Below are positions 1-8,688 of a stretch of DNA of 64,000 nucleotides, in pieces. The notes below the pieces were generated by a model. It made no database searches. It was not told the origin of the DNA and saw nothing but the letters and a program-made list of their open reading frames with translations. Position numbers and translations under genes: made by a program. Every line of letters starts with the position of its first letter. The stretch's first letter is position 1. This DNA comes from Polaromonas sp. (lineage in GTDB: Bacteria > Pseudomonadota > Gammaproteobacteria > Burkholderiales > Burkholderiaceae_C), in assembly GCF_012927485.1 (NCBI RefSeq), contig NZ_JABBPC010000036.1, positions 235,996 through 299,995 on the forward strand, given 5' to 3'.

Positions 1-1059
1 ACGCTACTTCAGCGGCCTGGATGCCCTTCTGGCGATCAGCGTTATCGGAATCATTTGGACCCACCTGAGCGGCGAGCACAGCGTGCATCTGCTCAACCGG
101 GGCAATATGGGCGTGGACCTTTTCTTCGCCATCAGCGGCTTTCTGGTGACAACGCTGCTGCTGCGCGAGTACCGGCAAAACGGTCGTATCTTGCTGCGAA
201 ATTTCTACATCCGCAGAACCTTGCGAATCTTCCCTCTGTACTAGCCGTGCTGGCGCTGTATTGCGTGCTGGTCTTCCTGACCTTGAGGGAAACGCCCAAG
301 GCGAGCGAGTTCTGGCACAACCTTCCAACGTTCGCCAGCTACACATCCAATTGGTTTGTGAATGCAGAAAATGGCGCAGACCATGGGGTCACGTTCTACC
401 TTGCCTGGTCGCTGGCGACCGAGGAGCAGTTCTACCTTTTCTGGCCTTCGCTGATGGTCTTGCTGTTGTGGAAGTTCAAAAAGGACTGGATTCTCGTCCT
501 TGCGGCCGTGGTGCTGATTGGCATGAAGGTGGTCGCTGTTGCGTACGATGGCGAAATCCTGCTCGCGACCGTGATTGCGAGCCTTGCACCGGCGATCCTG
601 TTCGGCGCTGCGTTCGCGGTTTTGCTCAACAAGCGCTCGGCTTTCAACACCTTGTATCCGGTTCTCGGCAACAAACTCATGGCGCCTGCCACTGTTTTGC
701 TGCTCTTGGTGATGCTGCAGTTGGAGGCTCACTGGCTGCTGACGCGCTTCGTGATTGCCGTGTTGGTCACCAGTGTTTGCATCCGCGAGGATACTTACCT
801 GCACTCTCTTTTAAGATGGCGGCCAGCAGTTTTTGTGGGCACGATCAGCTATGGTATTTATCTTATGCACATGCTGGCAGCGAACGTCGTGCGCAAGGTG
901 CTCGGTCACTCCTTTGGAATCGATGTGTTCGTGGCAACAGCGTTGCTGGTGACCGTTCTCGCCTACCTCAGTTTCCGCTACTTCGAAACTCCCCTCCTCA
1001 GCTTGAAGAACCGGTTCGGCGCGCAACGGCGTGATGCGGAGGCTGCCGCCCCCGCTTAG
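1..1059 (+). pseudogene. Acyltransferase-3 (OafA/YrhL-like) gene, 5'-partial and frameshifted
   Basis: Integral membrane O-acyltransferases of this family add acetyl or other acyl groups to surface sugars. In frame 2 the first 80 codons read RYFSGLDALLAIS...GVDLFFAISGFLVTTLL...IRRTLRIFPLY, a classic family N-terminus, and then hit TAG at 242-244. The rest of the protein (AVLALYCVLVF... to ETPLLSLKNRF) continues in frame 1 and contains many hydrophobic helices, including the family motif EEQFYLFWP. Restoring one base near 243 (ctgtacta[c]gccgtg) joins the halves as FPLYYAVLALYC, so a 1-nt deletion is the simplest explanation. The track ORF starting at 55 uses out-of-frame sequence for its first ~60 codons and is not a real N-terminus. 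The true start lies outside the window. It could be a real pseudogene or a sequencing/assembly error; the substrate is unknown. Confidence 0.85.
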
Positions 1060-1189
1060 CCAGTGCTACCGAAAACCGGTGATCATTTGGATTACCGGGA
1101 ATTCCGAACGACCATGCGCGCGATTGAACCGCTGGTCTTGGTCAGTCAAAGCCGGCAAGGCTGGTCAAACTGGCCTATCGATTGCGCTC

Positions 1190-2800
1190 TTATGCTTGCA
1201 CGCGATAGTTGAGCATCATTCCGCCGTCCCCATGTTCCAGGTTATGGCAATGGAACAAGTAGGTCTGACTGCCTGGGTAGTCGTGAGTGAAGTCAATCGC
1301 AATTCGCACCGTTTCACCCGGCCACACCAGCACAGTGTCTTTCCAGCCAAGGTCGCTTACCGTACGACCCTTTCCGAAGCGCGCCAAAGCGGACACTTGC
1401 GGCGGGCTATTCAGGCGCTCGATCACTTGGAAAGAAAATCCGTGCAGGTGCATGGGGTGGGGCATCCCTAGCTTCGGATTGCTGATGCTCCAAACTTCGA
1501 CCGCACCACGCTTCACGTTGAACGCGATGTCGTGCATGCCGAAGCTACGTCCGTTAATCAGAAACTTCATGTCTTTCAGGGACAGTTTGATCTGGCGCTG
1601 CGCTGCGCCAACAAGTGGAATCGGCTTGACTTGGGACAGGGTTGCGGGCAGCGTGGTAAGGACCGGTTTTCCGGGCATGACCGAGAGTTTCAAAATGTTG
1701 AATTCCGCACCCATCGCCAGTCGCGACGTGCTTTCGCCCATGCCTGACATGCCCGGCATACTGACGGTGCCTTCGTTTTCCATAGGATCGAACGCCAGAC
1801 TTTTCAGGAACAGGTCGGTACCGGGCTCTCCTTGCCCCGCGTCAAAAAGCACATCGAGGCGTTCTCCTGGAGAAATAAAAGCCTCAGTCACTTTTTCAGG
1901 CCGCTCAATCAGGCCCCCATCGGTTCCGATCACCGTGAAATTCAGCCGTGTAGCGTCAGGTGAATTTCCTTTGCTGAAGGCGAGTCGATAAATGCGTGCG
2001 TTCGACCCATTCAAGATTCGCAGGCGATAACTGCGTTGGGTGACGACCTGAACGGCGTTGGGCGTCAGGTTGGCAAGAACGACGTCACCCAGCCAGCCCA
2101 TCATCGACTCCTGGGCGTTAGGCTGGTATAACAGCTTTCCTTCTTTGTCGAACTGTTTGTCTTGTATGACTAGAGGCAGGTCGGTTTCTCCGATCCGCAG
2201 ATCGAGAGCCTTGGCAAGGCTGCGCTGATCTTTGTCGTCCACCAGGAAGAAACTTGCTAAACCCTGGTAAGCCTGCCGGGCAGTCAGGCCGTGTGCGTGC
2301 GTGTGATACCAATAGGTGCCACCGCGATTGGGCACCGTGAAGTCGTATTCGAAGCGACCGCCCGGGGCGATGGTGCTGCCAGGATGGCCGTCCATGGCCG
2401 CTGGCGTATGCAGGCCATGCCAGTGAATGATGGTTGGCTCAGTCAGCGCGTTGTCGAGACTGGCTGTAAAACGCGCACCGCTCTCAAGCCGCAAGATGGG
2501 ATTCTGATAGGCCTTGCCAGCGTGCTCGGTCTGATACAACAGGAACGGTGATTCGTGGCCGGGCAGGATGGAGAAGCTCGCCGCAGTGGCACGAATTTTC
2601 AGTGGCCCGGTGACATCCAATATCCCAAATGGCCCACTGGTCCCGGGGATGAATAACTTGTTCTGAAAGTTTTCCGCCGCGACGGGATCGAAGGGATAGT
2701 GGCGAAACGGCTTGGCGGCCAACTCCTTGGAGTAGCCGGCACCAGAATACATCAAGGCTGCTGCGCCCACGAACTGGAATAACTGTCTTCTTTTCAACAT
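1190..2800 (-). CDS. Periplasmic multicopper oxidase (CueO/CopA-like)
   Basis: 536-aa cupredoxin-repeat oxidase, likely oxidising Cu(I) or organic substrates in the periplasm. All four copper-binding motifs are visible: HWHG (about residue 126), HTHAHG (about 165), HPMHLHG (about 450) and HCHNLEHGDGGMM at the C-terminus, which includes the type-1 Cys and a Met in the axial position. A short Met-rich stretch (MPGMSGMG, about 345) lies where CueO-type enzymes carry Met-rich copper-binding inserts. The N-terminus has a twin-arginine-like leader (RRQLFQFVG then a hydrophobic stretch), consistent with export folded by Tat. The ATG start is preceded by an AAAGGAA Shine-Dalgarno sequence. A small secreted protein gene lies upstream on the same strand (245-nt gap), which suggests a copper-handling pair. 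Laccase-like or SufI-like roles are alternatives; the copper role is inferred. Confidence 0.88.
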   Translation of the reverse strand: MLKRRQLFQFVGAAALMYSGAGYSKELAAKPFRHYPFDPVAAENFQNKLFIPGTSGPFGILDVTGPLKIRATAASFSILPGHESPFLLYQTEHAGKAYQNPILRLESGARFTASLDNALTEPTIIHWHGLHTPAAMDGHPGSTIAPGGRFEYDFTVPNRGGTYWYHTHAHGLTARQAYQGLASFFLVDDKDQRSLAKALDLRIGETDLPLVIQDKQFDKEGKLLYQPNAQESMMGWLGDVVLANLTPNAVQVVTQRSYRLRILNGSNARIYRLAFSKGNSPDATRLNFTVIGTDGGLIERPEKVTEAFISPGERLDVLFDAGQGEPGTDLFLKSLAFDPMENEGTVSMPGMSGMGESTSRLAMGAEFNILKLSVMPGKPVLTTLPATLSQVKPIPLVGAAQRQIKLSLKDMKFLINGRSFGMHDIAFNVKRGAVEVWSISNPKLGMPHPMHLHGFSFQVIERLNSPPQVSALARFGKGRTVSDLGWKDTVLVWPGETVRIAIDFTHDYPGSQTYLFHCHNLEHGDGGMMLNYRVQA

Positions 2801-3044
2801 AATGAGTTCCTTTTTTCAATTCAATTTCTTCACTAATTCGGTGCGAGCCGGTAGCCACTAAAAATGACCTACGGCGCGAACGAATGAAATGCTACAGAGT
2901 CTGCTGCACCGCGTAGACCGATGCGACGATTCGGTTCAGCGCCCATGACCGGCAGATGCAGTGAGTCTGCGAAGTATCCGGCGCTAGACGCGGACTTATT
3001 GCCAAGCGGTCAGTGCGCTTGCCAAAAGTCCTGAAGGCCGACGA

Positions 3045-3467
3045 TCAAATAGTGAGCCGCAAAAAGCGGATGAAGAGGGGTGGTTCCGATCTGGTCGGAC
3101 TATCGAGTACCTGCGGCTGGCTCTCCCGAGTGAGCGCGGGAATCCGCAATCCCGTCAAGAAAAGCACGGGAACGAAATCAAAACCTGCAGTGTCGCCCAA
3201 CTGGTGCGGGGCCTTGGCCACGGTGGTCTGCTCTGCCGCGCAAAAACTCAAACAGACTGGGGTGTCTGGCGACATCGGGTGGACATCGGCGTTGCGGTGA
3301 TCTTGTAAAGACACCGGTACAGAAAGACCCTGCCGCCCCTGACCCTGACCCTGAACTTGAGCGAGCAGACAGGCATTCGCCACTCCAATTCCCAAAGTCA
3401 TTAACCAGACGATCAGCATCGCGACAGCGGTGTACCGGGAGCGTCGAAAGTTAAAAAAAGACTTCAT
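3045..3467 (-). CDS. Small secreted Cys/His-containing protein, possibly copper-related (CopL-like)
   Basis: 140-aa protein taken from the internal ATG of a longer track ORF whose upstream start is TTG. The chosen start gives a clean signal peptide: basic MKSFFNFRRSR, hydrophobic AVAMLIVWLMTLG, then VANA before a Cys. The mature part contains CLLAQ, DHRNADVHPMSP and CLSFCAAEQ, with Cys, His and Met spaced loosely as in small secreted proteins found beside copper-resistance genes in Burkholderiales. The C-terminus ends in PPLFIRFLRLTI. It precedes the multicopper oxidase on the same strand, so a joint role in copper handling is plausible. No Shine-Dalgarno is obvious. I do not recognise a specific family with certainty; resemblance to the CopL/DUF2946 type is an impression. 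Confidence 0.5.
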   Translation of the reverse strand: MKSFFNFRRSRYTAVAMLIVWLMTLGIGVANACLLAQVQGQGQGRQGLSVPVSLQDHRNADVHPMSPDTPVCLSFCAAEQTTVAKAPHQLGDTAGFDFVPVLFLTGLRIPALTRESQPQVLDSPTRSEPPLFIRFLRLTI

Positions 3468-3889
3468 ATTGTTTTGAAACGAACAGGGAATGGGGTGTCG
3501 GGGCCTGCTGCAAATTCTAGAAGTGATGATGACACAAGTATTGATATGGATTAAGTTTCTAAGCAATCGCCTCAGCGAAGGTTGCTGATTTCTTTAGTGG
3601 GACCATCCCCAAAGGTTTTCCATAAGAACGGTCGGGGAGCGAAATTCAGGTCATGAATCAAGTTGTGATTCCAGGCGCCCCGCTTTCACTGAACACGTAG
3701 CTTTCGAAAATCACCTGTGACTGAAAGCTGGCCTTCCACAGCGGTATATGGAGCGCCGTCACGCTGTTTTTGGCCTTCAAATTTAGCCAAAAAAACAAAC
3801 ACTTAAAACGACTACCGAGGGTCTTCCCGAGGTCGGGTGCGTACTGGCGCGTGAATTGCATTTCAGCATCAGAGTGGCCTGTGCAGGCG
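3468..3889. other. 422-nt stretch without a recognisable gene
   Basis: Lies between the start of the small secreted protein gene (minus) and the truncated hoxB (plus). It should hold the promoter of the minus-strand gene, but no convincing -35/-10 pair was found. The minus strand from about 3782 to 3658 reads like the end of a protein (SQVIFESYVFSESGAPGITT then stop) without a recognisable family, so it may be the 3' remnant of another gene. The hoxB homology stops abruptly at about 3896, making this stretch the likely site of a past deletion or rearrangement. No inverted repeats or IS ends were seen. Confidence 0.4.
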
Positions 3890-4291
3890 ATGGACCACCA
3901 CGGTTGCACGCGCAATGAGTACTACGAGTACAAAGCCAGCGCTGAAAAACCGTCCGATCTCGGCTGCATGATGGAGAACATGGGTTGCAAAGGAACCCAA
4001 GTGCACGCCGACTGCAACACCCGGTTATGGAACGGGGAGGGCTCCTGCACCCGCGGCGGCTATGCCTGCATCGCCTGCACCGAGCCGGGTTTCCAGGAAC
4101 CGGGTCATCCCTTCCACGACACACCGAAGTTCGCCGGTATTCCGATTGGCCTGCCGACCGACATGCCCAAGGCCTGGTTTGTGGCCCTGGCGTCACTGTC
4201 CAAATCCGCTACGCCCCGGCGTGTCAAGCTCAACGCCGTGGCCGACCACCTGGTCGTCGCACCGGTCGCCCGTAAAACCCGATTGAAATGA
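3890..4291 (+). pseudogene. hoxB: 5'-truncated regulatory [NiFe]-hydrogenase small subunit
   Basis: Only the last ~131 codons of the H2-sensing hydrogenase small subunit (HoxB/HupU, normally about 330 aa) remain. Recognisable sequence starts at HHGCTRNEYYEYKAS and runs through LGCMMENMGCKG, CNTRLWNGEGSC, GGYACIACTEPGF and IPIGLPTDMPKAWF to the normal C-terminus VARKTRLK. This keeps the distal (HxxC...C...C) and medial cluster ligands but loses the N-terminal flavodoxin-like half with the proximal [4Fe-4S] ligands that contact the NiFe subunit. Upstream codons in the track ORF (start TTG at 3770) are not family-like. The only in-frame ATG near the break is 3890. It lies 10 nt upstream of hoxC, the usual order. 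Unlikely to make a functional electron-transfer subunit. Confidence 0.85.
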
Positions 4292-4301
4292 CGCGCGTGC
4301 C

Positions 4302-5759
4302 ATGACCCGTTTAATCGTTGGCCCGTTCAACCGGGTGGAGGGCGACCTCGAAGTGACGCTAGACATCGACGCAGGACGAGTCACGGCGGCCCACGTCAAT
4401 GCACCGATGTACCGGGGTTTCGAGCAGATTTTGCAAGGCAAAAATCCGCATGATGCGCTGGTGTATGTGCCGCGCATCTGCGGCATCTGTTCGGTGTCTC
4501 AGTCGGTGGCCTGCGCGCGCGCCCTGGCCAGCGTGGGCGGCATCGAGATGCCGCCTAATGGCCAACACGTGACCAATGTGATTCTGGCCACCGAAAACCT
4601 GGCCGACCACCTAACCCATTTCTATCTTTTTTTTATGCCGGACTTCACGCGTCCGGTGTATGCGCAGCAGTCCTGGCATACCGAGGCAGTGCGCCGCTTC
4701 GCCGCGCAGACGGGTGAGCAGACGCGCGCGGCCATCGCCACCCGTCAGCGCTGGTTCACGCTGTTGGGCACGCTGGCGGGCAAGTGGCCGCATACACAGA
4801 GCATTGAGCCGGGTGGCTCGACGCGGGCGATCGACGTCGCCGAGCGCATCCGCCTGTTGGCCAAGGTACGCGAATTCCGGGGCTTTCTGGAGCGCCAGTT
4901 ATTCGCCGCGCCACTCGAGCAAATCACTGCGCTTTCCAGTGAAGAGGCGCTGTGGGCCTGGCATGCAAAAGATCCCTTGGGCGGTGATTTCCGGCTCTTT
5001 TTAAGTATGGTGCAGGACACCGGACTGGCCAGCCTGGGTACAGGACCTGGCCGCTACCTGAGTTTTGGGGCTTATCCGCAGCCGCAGGGCGGCTTCGAGT
5101 TTGGCAGTGGCGTGTGGCACGCGCGCACCGGCGCACTGGCGCGCCTTGATGAGCGGGGCATCCGTGAAGACGCCACCTGCGCCTGGCTGTCCGATGCCGC
5201 CGGGCCACGGCATCCACTTGAAGGCATCACGCTGCCGGATGCCAACAAGTCCGGGGCCTACACCTGGAACAAGGCGCCGCGCCTGGCGGGCGAGGTGATT
5301 GAGACTGGCGCGATAGCGCGCCAACTGGCGGCGGCGAACCCGCTGGTGCTTGATGCGGTGGGTCGCCATGGCGGCACGGTTTACACGCGGGTACTGGCGC
5401 GCCTGCTGGAGCTCGCACGCGTGGTACCCATGATGGAGCATCGGCTGCAACAACTGCGGCCCAATCAGGCCTACTGCGTGCCAACCCCACCCTTCACGGA
5501 AGGCGTTGGCGTGGGCTTGAGCGAGGCGGCACGCGGCAGCCTGGGCCACTGGGTGGTGGCCAGCCGGGGCCGCATTGCCAACTACCAGATCGTGGCGCCC
5601 ACCACCTGGAACTTCTCACCGCGCGATGCCGCTGGCACGCCCGGTGCACTCGAGCAAGCACTGGTTGACGCGCCAGTGCGGAATGGGGAAATCACCCCGG
5701 TGGCGGTGCAGCACATCGTGCGCTCCTTCGATCCCTGCATGGTGTGTACCGTGCATTGA
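4302..5759 (+). CDS. hoxC: Regulatory [NiFe]-hydrogenase large subunit (H2 sensor)
   Basis: 485-aa catalytic subunit of the H2-sensing hydrogenase (HoxC/HupV), which binds the NiFe(CN)2(CO) centre and signals H2 to a histidine kinase. The L1 motif RICGIC is at residues 58-63 and the L2 motif DPCMVCTVH ends exactly at residue 485. Regulatory hydrogenases end at this His because they lack the C-terminal peptide that energy-conserving hydrogenases remove during maturation; this points to the sensor class. The ATG follows the hoxB remnant stop by 10 nt, with no strong Shine-Dalgarno, so translation may once have depended on hoxB. hoxJ follows after 18 nt. The ORF looks intact. Without a complete HoxB or hyp maturation genes in the window, function is doubtful. 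Confidence 0.92.
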   Translation: MTRLIVGPFNRVEGDLEVTLDIDAGRVTAAHVNAPMYRGFEQILQGKNPHDALVYVPRICGICSVSQSVACARALASVGGIEMPPNGQHVTNVILATENLADHLTHFYLFFMPDFTRPVYAQQSWHTEAVRRFAAQTGEQTRAAIATRQRWFTLLGTLAGKWPHTQSIEPGGSTRAIDVAERIRLLAKVREFRGFLERQLFAAPLEQITALSSEEALWAWHAKDPLGGDFRLFLSMVQDTGLASLGTGPGRYLSFGAYPQPQGGFEFGSGVWHARTGALARLDERGIREDATCAWLSDAAGPRHPLEGITLPDANKSGAYTWNKAPRLAGEVIETGAIARQLAAANPLVLDAVGRHGGTVYTRVLARLLELARVVPMMEHRLQQLRPNQAYCVPTPPFTEGVGVGLSEAARGSLGHWVVASRGRIANYQIVAPTTWNFSPRDAAGTPGALEQALVDAPVRNGEITPVAVQHIVRSFDPCMVCTVH

Positions 5760-5777
5760 TTAAGGCTTGTTCAAATC

Positions 5778-7190
5778 ATGCTTGAGCCTTCCTCTACGAA
5801 TATGCCCGCGCCGCGCCCCCAGGGCCTGGTAAGTCTGATGCCGCGCGGCCCGATGGACGGGGTGGACGAGTCCACCTGGATCGACGTGATCCAGAAAATG
5901 GACGAGGTGTACTCGCAGCTGATCCATGACGAAATCGAACTTGAGAATAAAAACACCGAACTCGAGCAGTCACAGCAATTTATCTTCAGCGTGCTCTCGG
6001 CCATGTCGGACGTGCTGCTGGTTTGCAATGAACGCGGCGTGATCGAGGAAACCAATGCCGCACTGTGCGAACTGGTGGGCCGCAGCGACGCCGAACTGCG
6101 CGGCACTTCGATATATGACCTGTTGGCCGATAGCCCGAGTACAGACCGCGCGCGAACCGTGCTGGACAACATCAACCCGCCGCGCCGCGGTGAAGGGCTG
6201 GAGCTGAACTTGCTGGATGCGCAGCGCCTGAGTGTGCCGGTGGATGCCAACTGCACCCCGCGCGTGGCCGCCAACGGACGCCGGGTGGGTACCGTGTTCG
6301 TGGCCCGTCCCACGGCCGAGATCAAGCGCGCTTACCATGAACTGCGTGCCGCGCACGAAGCACTGAAACGCGCACAGCAGCAGTTGCTGCACTCTGAAAA
6401 AATGGCCTCGCTGGGCCGGTTGGTGGCCGGCGTTGCGCACGAGCTCAACAACCCGATCAGCTTTGTCTTGGGCAATGTGCATGCACTGAGCCGCTACTGT
6501 GAACGCCTGAGCCACTATCTGGCAGCCGTGCATGCCGGCGAACCCGCCAAGCAGCTAGAGGCGCTGCGTGGCAAATTACGCATCGATCATCTGCTAGGTG
6601 ATCTGCCCTCGCTGATTGAAGGCACGCTCGAAGGCGCCCAGCGCACGGCAGACATCGTCAATGGCCTCAAGCGGTTCTCGGCCATGGACCCGGAAGCTCG
6701 CGCGCCCGTCAATTTGAACCAGGTGATTGAGCGCGCCATCCATTGGGTGCGCAAGGGCGTTGCGCCGAACTTTGAAGTGCATTGGCAAGCGGGGGCGCCT
6801 TGTACCGTGACGGGCAGCGCCGGCCAGTTGCAGCAGGTGCTGATGAATCTGCTGCAAAACGCGCTCGACGCGGCTACGGGCATTGGCCGGACGCCCCCGG
6901 AGGTGTGGATCGACATGGACGTGAATAGCGCTCGCCTGCAGTTGCGCCTGCGTGACAACGGGCCTGGCATTGCGCCGGAACACCTTTCGCACCTCTTCGA
7001 TCCGTTTTTTACCACCAAACCAGTCGGCAAGGGCACCGGCCTGGGCTTGTCCATCAGCTACGGCATCGTGGAGCAACACGGTGGCACTTTGAGTGTGCAC
7101 AACCATCCTGACGGTGGGGCGGAGTTTTTATTGGAACTGGCGCTGGCGCAGACGCCGCCCGAGACCGTGATCCACCCTCTGAAGTCCTGA
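5778..7190 (+). CDS. hoxJ: H2-signalling sensor histidine kinase
   Basis: 470-aa soluble histidine kinase; no membrane segments are seen. An N-terminal helical region with a heptad-like stretch (IELENKNTELEQS, about 53-65) leads into a PAS domain (about 70-178), then a HisKA domain with the phosphoacceptor His221 in AGVAHELNNPISF, and an ATPase domain with N box (LMNLLQNALDA), G1 box (DNGPGIAPEHL), F box (FFTTKP) and G2 box (GKGTGLGLS). It follows hoxC by 18 nt with AAGG upstream of the ATG. In Cupriavidus and Rhodobacter systems HoxJ/HupT binds HoxBC and phosphorylates the regulator HoxA/HupR. No such regulator gene is in the window; the next gene is metK on the other strand. Kinase motifs are complete. 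Confidence 0.88.
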   Translation: MLEPSSTNMPAPRPQGLVSLMPRGPMDGVDESTWIDVIQKMDEVYSQLIHDEIELENKNTELEQSQQFIFSVLSAMSDVLLVCNERGVIEETNAALCELVGRSDAELRGTSIYDLLADSPSTDRARTVLDNINPPRRGEGLELNLLDAQRLSVPVDANCTPRVAANGRRVGTVFVARPTAEIKRAYHELRAAHEALKRAQQQLLHSEKMASLGRLVAGVAHELNNPISFVLGNVHALSRYCERLSHYLAAVHAGEPAKQLEALRGKLRIDHLLGDLPSLIEGTLEGAQRTADIVNGLKRFSAMDPEARAPVNLNQVIERAIHWVRKGVAPNFEVHWQAGAPCTVTGSAGQLQQVLMNLLQNALDAATGIGRTPPEVWIDMDVNSARLQLRLRDNGPGIAPEHLSHLFDPFFTTKPVGKGTGLGLSISYGIVEQHGGTLSVHNHPDGGAEFLLELALAQTPPETVIHPLKS

Positions 7191-7279
7191 AAGACCTTGT
7201 TCCTGCGCACCGTTGGCGGCAAGGCCGCTTTCGCCTGACGCTGAAACCCTTCCGCCCGGCATACAAGCGGTGACCGCGA

Positions 7280-7309
7280 CAGTGCGGGAGACGAATGGCC
7301 CCCGCACTG
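7280..7309. terminator. Hairpin between convergent hoxJ and metK
   Basis: A 9-bp perfect stem (CAGTGCGGG / CCCGCACTG) with a 12-nt loop lies in the 144-nt convergent gap. There is no U-tract on either strand, so termination would be Rho-assisted or weak. Its position between convergent genes fits a shared transcript end. Confidence 0.4.
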
Positions 7310-7334
7310 CCAAAACCATTTGGGTCGTGCTCGC

Positions 7335-8516
7335 TTACAGGCCCGCCGCTACGCGCAGCGCTGCCGCCCTGTCAGTACGCTCCCAAGTGAACTCGGGTTC
7401 GTCGCGGCCGAAGTGACCGTAGGCCGCGGTTTTTTCGTAGATGGGGCGCAGCAGATCCAGCATCAGGATGATCCCTTTCGGACGAAGGTCAAAGTGTTCG
7501 TTGACCAGGGCTGAAAGTTTCTCGTCAGAGATCACGCCAGTGCCTTCGGTATACACCGTCACGTTCATGGGTTTCGCCACGCCAATGGCATACGCCACCT
7601 GGATCTGGCATTGCTTGGCCAGACCGGCTGCAACGATGTTTTTGGCGACATAACGTGCGGCGTAAGCGGCTGAGCGGTCCACCTTGCTGGGGTCTTTGCC
7701 ACTGAACGCGCCGCCGCCGTGCGGGCACGCGCCACCGTAGGTGTCCACAATGATCTTGCGCCCCGTGAGGCCGCAGTCGCCCTGTGGGCCGCCGATGACG
7801 AAGCGGCCGGTCGGGTTGACCAGGTAACGGGTATTTTTCAGCCATTCCTTGGGCAGTACCGGCTTGATGATCTCTTCGATAATGGCTTCAATGAACGACG
7901 CCTTCATCTTTTGCGCGGTCTCGCTCTGGTCGGGGCTGTGCTGGGTGGACAGCACCACGGTGTCGATGCTGTGAGGCTTGCCATCGACATAGCGCATCGT
8001 GACCTGGCTCTTGGCATCAGGGCGCAGAAACGGCAGGCGGCCGTCTTTGCGCAATTGAGCCTGGCGCTCGACCAGGCGGTGCGCGTAGTAAATGGGGGCG
8101 GGCATCAGCTCAGGCGTTTCGTCGCAGGCGTAGCCGAACATCAGGCCTTGGTCGCCCGCGCCCGTGTTCAGGTGGTCGTCGCTGGCGTGGTCCACGCCCT
8201 GGGCAATGTCGTTGGACTGCTTGTCGTAGGCTACCAGCACAGCGCAGCCTTTGTAATCAATGCCGTATTCGGTGTTGTCATAGCCGATGCGCTTGATCGT
8301 GTCGCGGGCGACCTGGATGTAGTCGACGTGCGCGTTCGTGGTTATTTCGCCCGCCAGCACCACCAGCCCGGTGTTTGTCAGGGTTTCTGCAGCGACCCGC
8401 GAGAGCGGATCCTGTTTGAAAATCGCGTCGAGGATTGCGTCGGAAATCTGGTCAGCCACCTTGTCGGGATGACCTTCAGAGACGGATTCGGAAGTAAAGA
8501 GAAAATCATTTGCCAT
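7335..8516 (-). CDS. metK: S-adenosylmethionine synthetase
   Basis: 393-aa cytoplasmic enzyme that makes S-adenosylmethionine from methionine and ATP. The N-terminal [16 protein letters not shown] motif, the central [18 protein letters not shown] signature and the [19 protein letters not shown] motif are intact, and the length matches the family. The ATG at 8516 is chosen over the GTG three codons upstream because GGAG lies 8 nt before it and the protein then begins [17 protein letters not shown], as usual. It is divergent from the two lpxL-type genes. A TATAAT hexamer lies about 117 nt upstream. No SAM- or SAH-riboswitch could be recognised in the leader. Confidence 0.97.
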   Translation of the reverse strand: MANDFLFTSESVSEGHPDKVADQISDAILDAIFKQDPLSRVAAETLTNTGLVVLAGEITTNAHVDYIQVARDTIKRIGYDNTEYGIDYKGCAVLVAYDKQSNDIAQGVDHASDDHLNTGAGDQGLMFGYACDETPELMPAPIYYAHRLVERQAQLRKDGRLPFLRPDAKSQVTMRYVDGKPHSIDTVVLSTQHSPDQSETAQKMKASFIEAIIEEIIKPVLPKEWLKNTRYLVNPTGRFVIGGPQGDCGLTGRKIIVDTYGGACPHGGGAFSGKDPSKVDRSAAYAARYVAKNIVAAGLAKQCQIQVAYAIGVAKPMNVTVYTEGTGVISDEKLSALVNEHFDLRPKGIILMLDLLRPIYEKTAAYGHFGRDEPEFTWERTDRAAALRVAAGL

Positions 8517-8632
8517 TGCGTACACTCCATAAGTTTGTTGGCGCGTTGCCAGCTGAAGTGCTTCGGCGAACGCTTTAGCAGTTTGGTTTAATGTCGCCCT
8601 GCAAGTTGTTCAGTAACTCGGCGACAGCCAGA

Positions 8633-8638
8633 ATTATA
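8633..8638 (-). promoter_or_regulatory. Candidate -10 element for metK
   Basis: The minus strand reads CTTATAATTC, a perfect TATAAT, about 117 nt upstream of the metK ATG. The hexamer expected at -35 (TGGGGC or ATGGGG) is poor, so the promoter would need an activator or other contacts. The long leader it implies holds no recognised riboswitch. Confidence 0.35.
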
Positions 8639-8688
8639 AGACGCCCTCGTTGCTGCCCCATTTCCTTTTGTTTTTAAACACCCCTCCG

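Noticed and set aside
1060-1189. IS remnant between the acyltransferase and oxidase genes
   Set aside because: Two frames give short peptides but none resembles a transposase I can name, and no terminal repeats are visible.
3658-3915. 85-aa minus-strand ORF
   Set aside because: Upstream half is antisense to the hoxB remnant; the C-terminal part looks protein-like but no family is recognised. Kept only as a possible gene remnant.
7719-8591. 290-aa plus-strand ORF
   Set aside because: Antisense to metK; Val/Gly/His-rich shadow without motifs.
8517-8688. SAM or SAH riboswitch in the metK leader
   Set aside because: No conserved riboswitch core or pseudoknot could be drawn from the sequence; SAH riboswitches are expected at ahcY rather than metK.
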